Shown piece after piece: positions 18,372 to 26,451 of a stretch of 64,000 nt of DNA. Made by a program: the position numbers and the translations under genes. Source of the stretch: UBA2030 sp049969475 (GTDB lineage: Bacteria; Bacteroidota; Bacteroidia; Bacteroidales; TTA-H9); assembly GCA_049969475.1 (NCBI GenBank), contig JBMFOU010000003.1:62001-126000 (forward strand), written 5' to 3'. Under the pieces are notes generated by a model, which saw only the letters and a list, made by a program, of their open reading frames with translations, was not told the DNA's origin and did no database searches. Within the stretch, counting starts at the first letter, position 1, and each line of letters begins with the position of its first letter.

Positions 18372-18732
18372 CGTGAAAGTGGTTGAGCCCAGAAGGTCCA
18401 GAAGAGGAGATTATGTTTTCAAACAACCTGTGGGACGACACCAGATAACCCTTAATTGGAATCTCAGCAGGCATAACTTTTTGATTACCTTTTTGCACGA
18501 ATATGCACATCTGGTGGTGTGGAATCGCTACGGGGGCAAGGTAGCGCCACATGGTAAGGAATGGAAAAATGTGTTTCGTGAGGTGGCAGCTCCCATACTC
18601 GCTTTGGGAATTCTCCATCCTGCCTTTACTGCGGCCTTCAGTCAATATCTCAGAAATCCCTATGCCACGAGCGTGAGAGATGAAGCACTTATGAGAGCCT
18701 GCATTCTGGCCGATCAGGCTTTAAGGGTGTAG
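18253..18732 (+). CDS. SprT-like zinc metalloprotease-type protein
   Basis: A 159-aa protein with the SprT signature HEYAHLVVW (HExxH zinc site, near residue 84) followed by APHGKEWKNVFRE, which fits the SprT/Spartan-like fold. The N-terminal LEPYLPPGTASLV and the RRSRRGDYVFKQP segment match the compact Bacteroidota form. The start is uncertain: ATGs at 18253, 18256, 18265 and 18289 are all in frame; even the last leaves an 83-nt overlap with the upstream lipoprotein. Eukaryotic Spartan cleaves DNA-protein crosslinks; a role here is only by analogy, though the HMCES homologue three genes upstream is another crosslink-related protein. Confidence 0.85.
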   Translation: MMRKMVLRDRENMIRGLEPYLPPGTASLVTDMILSLPNLDVKVVEPRRSRRGDYVFKQPVGRHQITLNWNLSRHNFLITFLHEYAHLVVWNRYGGKVAPHGKEWKNVFREVAAPILALGILHPAFTAAFSQYLRNPYATSVRDEALMRACILADQALRV

Positions 18733-18733
18733 G

Positions 18734-18764
18734 TTGGAATAATAAAGGGCACAATGTATATTTG
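18734..18764 (+). promoter_or_regulatory. Promoter of manC
   Basis: TTG (18734-18736), 20-nt spacer, then TATATTTG (18757-18764), a full match to the Bacteroidota TTG-N19-21-TAnnTTTG promoter, 38 nt before the ATG. Confidence 0.7.
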
Positions 18765-18802
18765 CCTATTGTAATTTAAGAATATAATTTAAAACCCTGA
18801 TT

Positions 18803-19894
18803 ATGAATAAAGATAATTATTGTGTGATAATGGCCGGAGGCGTTGGCACCCGTTTCTGGCCCATGAGCCGTACGGCTAAGCCCAAGCAATTTATAGATAT
18901 ACTGGGTGTAGGACAGACCCTTATTCAACAAACTTTTCAGCGCTTTAAACCTGTTTGCCCGATCGAAAATATTTATGTGGTTACCAACCAGAGGTATTTT
19001 GATCTGGTGAAGGAACAAATTCCTGAAATGCCGGAAGAAAACATTCTTTGCGAGCCAGCGGGACGAAATACGGCCCCCTGCATTGCGTATGCAACCTATC
19101 GTATACTGGCCATCAATCCCAAGGCTAACATAGTGGTAGCACCTTCCGATCATATCATTTTGAAAGAAGACGTGTTTGTGAAAGTAATTACCGAGGCACT
19201 CAAGACCGTTGCTTCCCGCGACTGGTTACTTACCCTGGGAATTAGGCCCAGCCGGCCAGATACGGGTTATGGTTACATACAATATATCGAGGATACTATT
19301 GAAGGGGTAGATCCCCACATCAAGAAGGTGAAAACTTTTACTGAAAAACCCAATCTGGAGTTAGCAAAAACGTTTTTAGCCAGTGGCGATTTTCTTTGGA
19401 ACGCCGGTATTTTTATCTGGAATGTTCAGTCCATTCTCAAAGCCCTCGAAAAACATCTGCCCGACGTGGATAATGTGTTTAAGGAAGGGAGCCATCTTTT
19501 TGCCACCCCGTCTGAGAAAGAATTTATCAACTATGCTTATACCCATTGCAAGAGTATTTCTATCGACTATGGTGTAATGGAAAAAGCAACGAATGTTTAC
19601 ACCTTTGCCAGCGATTTTGGCTGGAGCGATTTGGGTACCTGGGGTTCACTCTATGACATACGGCCTAAAGATCAGGAGGGCAATTCTATAATAGGCCACC
19701 ATGTATTAACGTATGATACTTCTAATTGTATTGTTCATGTTCCTGAAAACAAGCTACTTGTGCTGCAAGGGCTCGACAATTACATAGTAGCTGAAGATGA
19801 AAATATGATGATTATCTGCCGCAAGGAAGATGAACAGAAGATTCGTGACATTGTGAATGACATCAAATTGAATAAAGGGGAGCAATTTGTTTAA
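18803..19894 (+). CDS. manC: Mannose-1-phosphate guanylyltransferase
   Basis: Makes GDP-mannose from mannose-1-phosphate and GTP for glycan synthesis. The 363-aa protein has the nucleotidyltransferase loop AGGVGTRFWPMSR (about 11-23), the KPKQF lysine motif, AGRNTAPCIA, VAPSDHII, the FTEKP segment and GDFLWNAGIFIW. It has only the nucleotidyltransferase domain; the isomerase domain of bifunctional ManC/AlgA is absent, the usual situation in this phylum. It has its own complete promoter. The gene symbol is assigned by function; no GDP-sugar biosynthesis cluster surrounds it. Confidence 0.94.
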   Translation: MNKDNYCVIMAGGVGTRFWPMSRTAKPKQFIDILGVGQTLIQQTFQRFKPVCPIENIYVVTNQRYFDLVKEQIPEMPEENILCEPAGRNTAPCIAYATYRILAINPKANIVVAPSDHIILKEDVFVKVITEALKTVASRDWLLTLGIRPSRPDTGYGYIQYIEDTIEGVDPHIKKVKTFTEKPNLELAKTFLASGDFLWNAGIFIWNVQSILKALEKHLPDVDNVFKEGSHLFATPSEKEFINYAYTHCKSISIDYGVMEKATNVYTFASDFGWSDLGTWGSLYDIRPKDQEGNSIIGHHVLTYDTSNCIVHVPENKLLVLQGLDNYIVAEDENMMIICRKEDEQKIRDIVNDIKLNKGEQFV

Positions 19895-19916
19895 CCAAAA
19901 CTCAAAATAGTTGTAT

Positions 19917-22079
19917 ATGAAAAAACTAAAAACTTTTTCGTTGGTTTTATTCATTATTGTTGGATCACTGGGGCGTCTGAGCGCCGATGAGGGCATGTGG
20001 TTGCCTTATCTGCTCGATCAGTTGAAGATAAAGGAAATGCAGAGCATGGGCCTAAAACTGACTGCAGAAGATATTTATAGTATCAATCAGTCGAGTCTCA
20101 AGGATGCCATCGTGTTGTTTGGCCGGGGTTGCACGGGAGAAGTAATTTCGGCCGAAGGTTTGATTCTTACGAACCATCATTGCGGTTATGGAGCTATCCA
20201 GAGCGTTAGTTCGGTAGACAACGATTTTCTGAAAGAAGGTTTTTGGGCTCAGCGACTTGAAGACGAAATACCCATCCCGGGACTCACAGTGATGTTTTTG
20301 GTGAAAGTGGAGGATGTAACCTCGCAGATGCTCGAAGGGATAAACCAGGGCATGACTGAAAAACAACGCGATAGCATCCTGCAGCTCAATCAAAAAAAAC
20401 TAATGGATGAGGCTCCCAAGGAAGATGGCATGGGTGCAGTAATTAAAGAGTTTTATGCCGGAAATGAATACTATATGTTTATTTATCAGACATATAGCGA
20501 TGTGAGATTGGTGGGAGCGCCGCCCTCTTCCATAGGAAAATTTGGAGGGGATACTGATAACTGGATGTGGCCCCGACATACGGGCGACTTCTCCATTTTT
20601 CGGGTTTATACAGGTCCCAATGGTAAACCTAATAAATACCAACCCAACAATATTCCACTGAAAGCCAAACGTTTCCTTACGATAAATGCAGGTGGAGTCC
20701 AAAAAGGCGACTTTGCCATGATTATGGGTTATCCCGGACGTACCGACCGTTACCTTACATCCTGGGGTGTTCAACTGGCTATCGATGAGACGAATCCTTC
20801 AATTGTAAAAGTTCGCCGTAAGAAGCTTGATATCTTAGGCAATGATATGGCTTCCAGTGATGCCATCCGTATAAAATACGCTTCGAAATATGCCGGAATA
20901 TCGAACTATTGGAAATATTACATTGGTCAAACCCGTGGATTGAAACGTTTGAAAGTGGTGGAAAAGAAAAAAGAGATCGAGAATGCTTTCAGAGACTGGG
21001 TGAACGCTAATGAGGCCAGGGGCAAGAAGTACAACACAGTTCTAAGTGATTTTGAAAATGCCTACCGTCATTTGAGTCGAACCGCCAGGGCTCAGGTATA
21101 TTTGCGTGAAGCAGCATATGGAGCAGAAATCGTTGGCATGGCCGCCCGTATGGAACAACTGGCTAATCTACTTGCTGACAAAAAAGCCGACCCAGCCAAA
21201 CGGGATGAGGCACTGCGCAAAGCCAAAGAATCGTATGATAATTTCTGGAAAAACTATAATCCGGAAACCGATCGCAAGCTTTTGGCTGCAATGATGGAAA
21301 TGTACATCAACGATATTGACCCTGCCTATGTGCCTGCTATTCTCGTTGAAGCCAATAAATCGAACAAAGGCAATTGGAATCGTTTTGCAGAAGATGTATT
21401 TAAAAAGTCCATTTTTTCCAATATCGAACGGTTTACGGATTTTCTGCGCAATCCAAAACCCCATGCCATCCTGAAAGACCCGGCCTTCAGGCTCGCCAAG
21501 GCATTTGAGGAAGTATCAGCTCGAATAAGAGAAGAAAACAGTGAGGCCAACGAGCAGTTGAACCGGGCCCGCAGGCTTTTCCTGGCAGGGCTCCGCGAGA
21601 TGAACCCTGATAAACTTTTTTATCCCGATGCCAACCAAACCCTCAGACTTACTTATGGAACTGTGCAGGACTACAAGGCTGCAGATGCAGTCCACTATCG
21701 GTACTATACCACACACTATGGAATCCTGGAAAAGGAAGATCCCTCTAATCCAGAATTTGAAGTGCCGGCCCGCTTAAAACAGGTTTTTGCGCAGAAAAAT
21801 TTTGCTCCTTATTACACAAATGATACAGTATATACTTGTTTCACTACCACACATGACATTACCGGAGGCAACAGCGGTAGCCCCGTGCTGAATGGTAAAG
21901 GCGAACTCATTGGATTGGCTTTCGACGGCAACTGGGAAGCTATGAGCGGTGACATTGCCTTTGAGCCTGAACTACAGCGTACAATCAGTGTGGATATTAG
22001 ATATGTTTTATTTATCGTTGATAAATACGCAGGGAGCAATCACATTATGCGTGAATTGAAAATTAATTATGAAAGGTGA
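19917..22079 (+). CDS. S46 family dipeptidyl-peptidase, DPP7-like
   Basis: Periplasmic serine exopeptidase that removes dipeptides from imported oligopeptides, a feature of proteolytic Bacteroidota. The ATG at 19917 gives a good signal peptide (MKKLKTFSLVLFIIVGSLG, cleavage near LSA-DEG); an upstream TTG at 19911 adds two residues only. The length of 720 aa is standard. The catalytic His is in LTNHHCGYG (about 84-86), the Ser in GGNSGSPVLNG and the acidic partner is in between. The residue in the FDGNWE segment is Gly, as in DPP7 (hydrophobic P1), where DPP11 has Arg; this specificity call is from memory of the family and moderate. A very strong terminator follows. Confidence 0.92.
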   Translation: MKKLKTFSLVLFIIVGSLGRLSADEGMWLPYLLDQLKIKEMQSMGLKLTAEDIYSINQSSLKDAIVLFGRGCTGEVISAEGLILTNHHCGYGAIQSVSSVDNDFLKEGFWAQRLEDEIPIPGLTVMFLVKVEDVTSQMLEGINQGMTEKQRDSILQLNQKKLMDEAPKEDGMGAVIKEFYAGNEYYMFIYQTYSDVRLVGAPPSSIGKFGGDTDNWMWPRHTGDFSIFRVYTGPNGKPNKYQPNNIPLKAKRFLTINAGGVQKGDFAMIMGYPGRTDRYLTSWGVQLAIDETNPSIVKVRRKKLDILGNDMASSDAIRIKYASKYAGISNYWKYYIGQTRGLKRLKVVEKKKEIENAFRDWVNANEARGKKYNTVLSDFENAYRHLSRTARAQVYLREAAYGAEIVGMAARMEQLANLLADKKADPAKRDEALRKAKESYDNFWKNYNPETDRKLLAAMMEMYINDIDPAYVPAILVEANKSNKGNWNRFAEDVFKKSIFSNIERFTDFLRNPKPHAILKDPAFRLAKAFEEVSARIREENSEANEQLNRARRLFLAGLREMNPDKLFYPDANQTLRLTYGTVQDYKAADAVHYRYYTTHYGILEKEDPSNPEFEVPARLKQVFAQKNFAPYYTNDTVYTCFTTTHDITGGNSGSPVLNGKGELIGLAFDGNWEAMSGDIAFEPELQRTISVDIRYVLFIVDKYAGSNHIMRELKINYER

Positions 22080-22125
22080 TTTGGGCCAGAGGTGATTAAT
22101 AAAGCATAAGGATGATGGATGATTT

Positions 22126-22165
22126 CGGGGCCGGCTGCTTAGGCAGCCGGCCCCGATTTTTTTCT
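22126..22165 (+). terminator. Strong terminator of the S46 peptidase gene
   Basis: A 13-bp perfect GC-rich stem (22126-22138 with 22143-22155), 4-nt loop TTAG, followed by TTTTTTTCTTT. Confidence 0.95.
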
Positions 22166-22326
22166 TTAGTCCTTAATGATAAACTATTTTCATCAATGCT
22201 TACGTATACACAAGATGCGCATGGCTTCTTCTGTTCAGAGTCAATTCAGAGATGTCAAAATAAAAACATACGAGTCTTGTAAAAAAAATCCGACCAGGAG
22301 TAATTCAAAAAATTTTTTCTTAAAAA
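22166..22326. other. Intergenic stretch, nothing recognised
   Basis: AT-rich sequence between the S46 terminator and the promoter at 22327. No coding frame of useful length, no repeat and no tRNA-like fold was seen. Confidence 0.6.
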
Positions 22327-22357
22327 CTTGTTAATTTCCGAAAAGTTAGTACTTTTG
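22327..22357 (+). promoter_or_regulatory. Promoter of a putative small RNA gene
   Basis: CTTG (22327-22330), exactly 19 nt, then TACTTTTG (22350-22357). This is among the best matches to the Bacteroidota vegetative promoter in the window. Transcription should begin near 22362. Confidence 0.75.
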
Positions 22358-22361
22358 CACG

Positions 22362-22612
22362 CTTTTTTGGGAGATCAACATTTGAGGCCATTAAACTTAA
22401 CTAAATCAACCTATTAAAAAAATTAAAAGGTTAATAAAGTTGGGTTTTCGGGAAGTAAGGAAAAATGCCTTAGATAGCGATAATACCGTAAAAAAGCGAT
22501 AACAATATTTTATTCAATATCGAAACATCATGTGACTTGGTTTTCTCATAATGTTGGATTTTGGTTAATTGGTTGGAAAGCGGCGGGAAAGTTCCCGCCG
22601 TTTTTCATTTTT
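22362..22612 (+). ncRNA. Putative structured small RNA of about 250 nt, unidentified
   Basis: A non-coding segment bracketed by a consensus promoter (22327-22357) and a Rho-independent terminator (22581-22612). Every ATG inside it meets a stop within a few codons, so it is not a coding mRNA. Several local hairpins can be drawn: AACCT 22408-22412 with AGGTT 22428-22432; TAAGG 22456-22460 with CCTTA 22468-22472; CGATA 22497-22501 with TATCG 22518-22522; and a two-part stem AACAT/TGTGA 22524-22535 with TCATA/ATGTT 22546-22555. I could not match it to RNase P (no core motifs), tmRNA or SRP RNA. A 6S RNA is possible because length fits loosely, but a long 6S-type rod with central bubble is not obvious. 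It converges on rpoD. Confidence 0.6.
22581..22612 (+). terminator. Terminator of the putative small RNA
   Basis: CGGCGGGAA (22581-22589) pairs with TTCCCGCCG (22592-22600), followed by TTTTTCATTTTT. The 2-nt gap implies the inner pairs open to form the loop. Confidence 0.9.
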
Positions 22613-22641
22613 GCAAGAGGTACTAAGAAAAATGGTTGAGG

Positions 22642-22682
22642 AAAAAACGGACGGACAGGCCCCGATAGCGAAGCCTGTCCGT
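22642..22682 (-). terminator. Distal terminator downstream of rpoD
   Basis: Minus strand: ACGGACAGGC (22682-22673) pairs with GCCTGTCCGT (22660-22651), followed by CCGTTTTTTCC. It is the second of two tandem terminators. Confidence 0.8.
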
Positions 22683-22683
22683 C

Positions 22684-22712
22684 AGAAAAAAATCCGGAGG
22701 GGGGCCGGATTT
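22684..22712 (-). terminator. Proximal terminator overlapping the rpoD stop codon
   Basis: Minus strand: AAATCCGG (22712-22705) pairs with CCGGATTT (22697-22690) followed by TTTTCTG. The 5' arm begins inside the rpoD stop codon (22711-22713). Confidence 0.8.
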
Positions 22713-23574
22713 AGCCCAAATAAGATTTTAGAATTTTGCTACGAGAGCTGTGCTTCAGGCGACGAATGGCTTTTTCCTTAATCTGCCTTACTCTTTCGCG
22801 GGTAAGATCAAATTTTTCTCCAATTTCTTCAAGTGTAAGCGGGTGCTGGCCATCGAGTCCAAAATAAAGACGGATAACATCTGCTTCGCGGGGGGTAAGG
22901 GTGGATATAGCCCGGTCTATTTCCCTGCGGAGCGATTCGTACATCAGTCCTTCTTCGGGGCTGGGGCTGTCCTCGGCGCGCAATACGTCGTACATGTTGT
23001 TGTCTTCGTCTTCCACCAGAGGAGCATCCATAGATACATGGCGGCCCGAATTGCGCAACGATTCCCTTACTTCACTCTCCGAAATTTCGAGTACCTGGGC
23101 GATTTCCTCATAATTGGGTTCGCGCTCGAGTTCCTGTTCGAGCTTGGCATAAGCCTTATTAATTTTATTGAGCGAGCCGATCTTGTTGAGGGGTAGTCGC
23201 ACGATACGCGATTGTTCGGCCAAAGCCTGAAGAATACTCTGACGAATCCACCAAACGGCGTACGAAATAAACTTGAACCCACGGGTTTCGTCGAAACGCT
23301 GGGCAGCTTTTATAAGGCCCAGGTTACCTTCATTGATAAGGTCAGGAAGGCTCAATCCCTGATTCTGATATTGCTTCGACACCGAAACCACAAAACGCAG
23401 ATTTGCTTTGGTGAGCTTTTCCAGAGCGGCCTGATCGCCCTGGCGAATGCGCTGGGCCAATGCTACTTCCTCTTCTGCCGTCAACAACTCTACTTTCCCA
23501 ATTTCCTGCAGGTACTTGTCGAGCGAAGCGGTTTCCCTGTTGGTTACCTGTTTGGTGATTTTTAATTGCCTCAT
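22711..23574 (-). CDS. rpoD: Primary sigma factor (Bacteroidota sigma-70, RpoD-type)
   Basis: Housekeeping sigma factor that recognises the TTG/TAnnTTTG promoters seen through this window. At 287 aa it lacks the long acidic region 1.1 of proteobacterial RpoD, as is normal for the phylum. Region 1.2 (SLDKYLQEIGKVELLT), region 2 (FDETRGFKFISYAVWWIRQSI, about 95-115), region 3 (LREIN-like linker) and region 4 with a helix-turn-helix (LTLEEIGEKFDLTRERVRQIKEKAIRRL, about 247-274) are all present. It lies 84 nt downstream of pnp on the same strand and is followed by two tandem terminators. It could be co-transcribed with pnp, as I see no strong promoter in the gap. Confidence 0.96.
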   Translation of the reverse strand: MRQLKITKQVTNRETASLDKYLQEIGKVELLTAEEEVALAQRIRQGDQAALEKLTKANLRFVVSVSKQYQNQGLSLPDLINEGNLGLIKAAQRFDETRGFKFISYAVWWIRQSILQALAEQSRIVRLPLNKIGSLNKINKAYAKLEQELEREPNYEEIAQVLEISESEVRESLRNSGRHVSMDAPLVEDEDNNMYDVLRAEDSPSPEEGLMYESLRREIDRAISTLTPREADVIRLYFGLDGQHPLTLEEIGEKFDLTRERVRQIKEKAIRRLKHSSRSKILKSYLG

Positions 23575-23657
23575 ATGGTAGTTTTTGACCGTGTTTCTTT
23601 TACGCCTTGATTACTTTAAAGTTTCAGTTTTATCTGCTTTTTTCCACCTCTGCCGCA

Positions 23658-25805
23658 TTAATTCCTTTTTCCATTATTCCCACCCTGCTGAGGCTTAGGA
23701 AGCAGTACTTTTCTGGATAACTTTAATTTTCCTGTTGCCCGGTCAATGTCAATAAGTTTTACCGTAACCTCGTCACCCACTTTGAGCACGCTTTCTACAT
23801 CGCTTATGCGTTTCCAATCGATCTCTGAAATGTGTAGCAGACCATCCTTACCAGGTAAAATTTCTACAAAGGCTCCAAAAGGTACTATGCTCTTCACTTT
23901 GCCCGTGTATATCTCGCCAATTTCGGGGACCGCAATGATGGCTTTGATTTTTTTCTTAACAGCTTCGATAGATTCAAGATCCACGGCTACGATGTCGATA
24001 ATACCAAATTCACCCACCTCTTCGATAACAATGGTGGAATTGGTTTCACGCTGCATATCCTGAATAATTTTTCCACCCGGGCCAATGACTGCGCCGATAA
24101 ATTCGCGTGGAATGGTCATCTGAACGATACGAGGTACGTGAGGTTTGTAATCGGGACGCGGACTATCAATAGCCTTGCGCATTTCGCCAAGTATATGCAG
24201 GCGTCCCCGCTTGGCCTGTTCTAGTGCCTCGGTTAATATTTCCGTAGAAAGCCCTGAAACCTTGATGTCCATCTGGCAGGCTGTAATTCCGTCAATGGTT
24301 CCGGCCACTTTAAAGTCCATATCACCCAGATGGTCTTCATCACCCAAAATATCGGAAAGCACAGCGTACTTACCTGTTTTTTCATCAGTAATCAAACCCA
24401 TGGCAATACCTGAAACCGGCTTACGAATTTTCACGCCGGCATCCATGAGGGCCAGGGTGCCTGCACACACGGTAGCCATGGAGCTTGAGCCATTCGACTC
24501 GAGAATATCTGAAACCACGCGTACGGTGTATGGGTTTTCTTCCTGTGAAGGCATTACAGCTTTAAGGGCCCTCAATGCCAGGTTACCATGCCCAATTTCG
24601 CGACGGCTGGTGCCTCTCATTGCCTTCACCTCACCTGTAGAAAATGGCGGGAAGTTGTAATGAAGGATAAAAGTGCTTTTACCTTCCAGCACAGCTCCGT
24701 CAATGGTTTGCTCGTCGAGCTTAGTGCCAAGCGTACAAGTAGTCAACGATTGGGTTTCACCCCGGGTAAAAATAGCCGAGCCATGGGCCGTAGGCAGATA
24801 GTCCACCTCGCACCAGATCGGTCTAATCTCATCCAGTTTACGTCCATCGAGGCGTGTACGTTCGTTCAGAATGACGTTGCGGACAGCTTCCCATTGTGTG
24901 TGATGATAATAGCGCTTGATCATAGCCTCTTTCTCGGCGCGTTCCTCTTCCGACAGGTTTTCAAAGAAGGAGTCCAGCACTTCATTAAACAATTCCGAAC
25001 GTTCGTGCTTGGAGGTAGGGCGAGAGGCTATCTCATATATTTTGGGGTAGCAGAATTCGTGTACTTGTTTTCTCAGTTCTTCATCGTTTACCTCGTGACA
25101 GTATTCACGTTTTTTATCCCAGGTGCCCACTTTTTTAGCCAGCTCTATCTGTGCCAGGCACTGGGCCTTTATCGCTTCGTGGGCAAACTGAAGGGCCTTT
25201 ACCAGGTCAGACTCCGAAATCTCTTTCATCTCCCCTTCTACCATCACTATATTTTCGATGGTAGCCGCCACCATGATTTCCATATCGGATTTCTCCATTT
25301 CCTGAATGGTGGGATTAATGATGAAACGGCCATCTACACGACCTACCTTCACCTCTGAGATAGGACCCTTGAAAGGAATATCGGAGACGGCGAGAGCTGA
25401 AGAAGCAGCCAGGCCGGCCAATGCATCGGGTACAAAATTTTTATCGCCTGAGATAAGAGTTATTATAACCTGAGTTTCTGCATGATAATCTTCAGGAAAT
25501 AGAGGACGCAGAGCACGGTCTACCAGACGGGCCGTAAGAATCTCATATTCCGAAGGCCGGGCTTCACGTTTGAAGAATCCTCCCGGAAAACGCCCTGTGG
25601 CCGCATACTTTTCCTGGTATTCAACCGTCAAGGGCATGAAATCGACGTCTTCTTTGGCTTCTTTAGCCGATACCACAGTGGCCAACAGCATGGTGTTGCC
25701 CATTCTTACGACAACTGCCCCGTCGGCTTGTTTGGCCAATCTGCCAGTTTCGATGATAATTTCTCTGCCGTCAGGGAGAAAAATATTTTGAGTAATTGCT
25801 TGCAT
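23658..25805 (-). CDS. pnp: Polyribonucleotide nucleotidyltransferase (PNPase)
   Basis: 3'-5' phosphorolytic exoribonuclease of RNA decay. The 715-aa protein shows two RNase PH domains (GRFPGGFFKREARPSE and RALRPLFP in the first, TSRREIGHGNLALRAL and SDILESNGSSSMA in the second), then a KH domain (IGAVIGPGGKIIQDM, near 568) and a C-terminal S1 domain (GEIYTGKVKSIVPFGAFVE, near 630). It ends in a short Gly/Asn-rich tail. It follows rpsO on the same strand, the ancient rpsO-pnp linkage, but a terminator lies between them and pnp has its own -7 box at 25865-25872. Confidence 0.97.
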   Translation of the reverse strand: MQAITQNIFLPDGREIIIETGRLAKQADGAVVVRMGNTMLLATVVSAKEAKEDVDFMPLTVEYQEKYAATGRFPGGFFKREARPSEYEILTARLVDRALRPLFPEDYHAETQVIITLISGDKNFVPDALAGLAASSALAVSDIPFKGPISEVKVGRVDGRFIINPTIQEMEKSDMEIMVAATIENIVMVEGEMKEISESDLVKALQFAHEAIKAQCLAQIELAKKVGTWDKKREYCHEVNDEELRKQVHEFCYPKIYEIASRPTSKHERSELFNEVLDSFFENLSEEERAEKEAMIKRYYHHTQWEAVRNVILNERTRLDGRKLDEIRPIWCEVDYLPTAHGSAIFTRGETQSLTTCTLGTKLDEQTIDGAVLEGKSTFILHYNFPPFSTGEVKAMRGTSRREIGHGNLALRALKAVMPSQEENPYTVRVVSDILESNGSSSMATVCAGTLALMDAGVKIRKPVSGIAMGLITDEKTGKYAVLSDILGDEDHLGDMDFKVAGTIDGITACQMDIKVSGLSTEILTEALEQAKRGRLHILGEMRKAIDSPRPDYKPHVPRIVQMTIPREFIGAVIGPGGKIIQDMQRETNSTIVIEEVGEFGIIDIVAVDLESIEAVKKKIKAIIAVPEIGEIYTGKVKSIVPFGAFVEILPGKDGLLHISEIDWKRISDVESVLKVGDEVTVKLIDIDRATGKLKLSRKVLLPKPQQGGNNGKRN

Positions 25806-25864
25806 AAGTCTTTGATTTGAATTTTATAAACACAACATCGGTATGTACCGACTAAACGAATTGA

Positions 25865-25872
25865 CAAAAGTA
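25865..25872 (-). promoter_or_regulatory. -7 promoter box for pnp
   Basis: Minus-strand TACTTTTG, 59 nt before the pnp ATG and downstream of the rpsO terminator. The -33 element is weak. Confidence 0.5.
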
Positions 25873-25940
25873 ACTTCCTTAGCGAAACTATCGTGTAAAA
25901 GATGCCACTTGTTTTATTGAATCCCCTTCGGCTTTAAACA

Positions 25941-25974
25941 CCAAAAAAGGCAATTTGCTGAATTGCCTTTTTGG
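25941..25974 (-). terminator. Terminator of rpsO
   Basis: CCAAAAAAGGCAATT / AATTGCCTTTTTGG is a nearly perfect inverted repeat with a 5-nt loop; minus-strand reading gives GGCAATT...AATTGCC followed by TTTTTT. It could work on both strands. Confidence 0.9.
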
Positions 25975-25996
25975 TATGTTGTTCACCATCAATAAT

Positions 25997-26266
25997 TTAC
26001 TTTCTGATGCCAAGTTTCTTGATCAGTTCGCGGTAACGATTGATGTCTTTGCGGCGAAGATACTCAAGAAATCTGCGTCTGCGACCTACCATCAGTACCA
26101 GCGAACGACGGGTTGCCAGGTCTTTTTTGTTGTTGCGCAGGTGCTCGGTAAGGTGATTGATACGGTAGGTGAGCAGAGCAATCTGTGCTTCGGTGGAGCC
26201 TGTGTTGGTTTCGGAACCACCGTACTCAACAAAAATCTGTTTCTTAACTTCGGGTGTGAGATACAT
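25997..26266 (-). CDS. rpsO: 30S ribosomal protein S15
   Basis: uS15, which binds 16S rRNA in the central domain of the small subunit. The ATG at 26266 gives the standard 89 aa (MYLTPEVKKQIFVEYG); the frame stays open 21 codons further upstream but that part lies over the promoter. Conserved segments TGSTEAQIALLTYRINHLTEHL and RRSLVLMVGRRRRFLEYLR are present. It has its own -7 box and a terminator, and the divergent gene is an M3 peptidase. Confidence 0.97.
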   Translation of the reverse strand: MYLTPEVKKQIFVEYGGSETNTGSTEAQIALLTYRINHLTEHLRNNKKDLATRRSLVLMVGRRRRFLEYLRRKDINRYRELIKKLGIRK

Positions 26267-26303
26267 GCCTTTATTAAAATTTTTGGTTTCAATTTTAGGG
26301 CTG

Positions 26304-26311
26304 CAAATATA
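26304..26311 (-). promoter_or_regulatory. -7 promoter box for rpsO
   Basis: Minus-strand TATATTTG followed by C, 37 nt before the rpsO ATG. A TTTG lies 15 nt upstream, shorter than the usual 19 nt spacing. Confidence 0.55.
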
Positions 26312-26368
26312 CAACATTTTCTTACACAAATCTTTTTTAGAACTTTCCCCGGAAAATTTTCAACCCTC

Positions 26369-26399
26369 TTGGGCGCTCGCCCGGGTCTGCTTACTTTTG
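26369..26399 (+). promoter_or_regulatory. Promoter of the M3 peptidase gene
   Basis: TTG (26369-26371), 20 nt, TACTTTTG (26392-26399), matching the Bacteroidota promoter; 52 nt before the ATG. Confidence 0.65.
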
Positions 26400-26451
26400 T
26401 CAAACTTTTATCGCTCCATGCTTTAACCTCTCAAAAAAAAAATTAACCCTT

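Noticed and set aside
24588..25358. Plus-strand 256-codon frame inside pnp
   Set aside because: Shadow of the PNPase gene; its length is explained by codon bias of the real gene.
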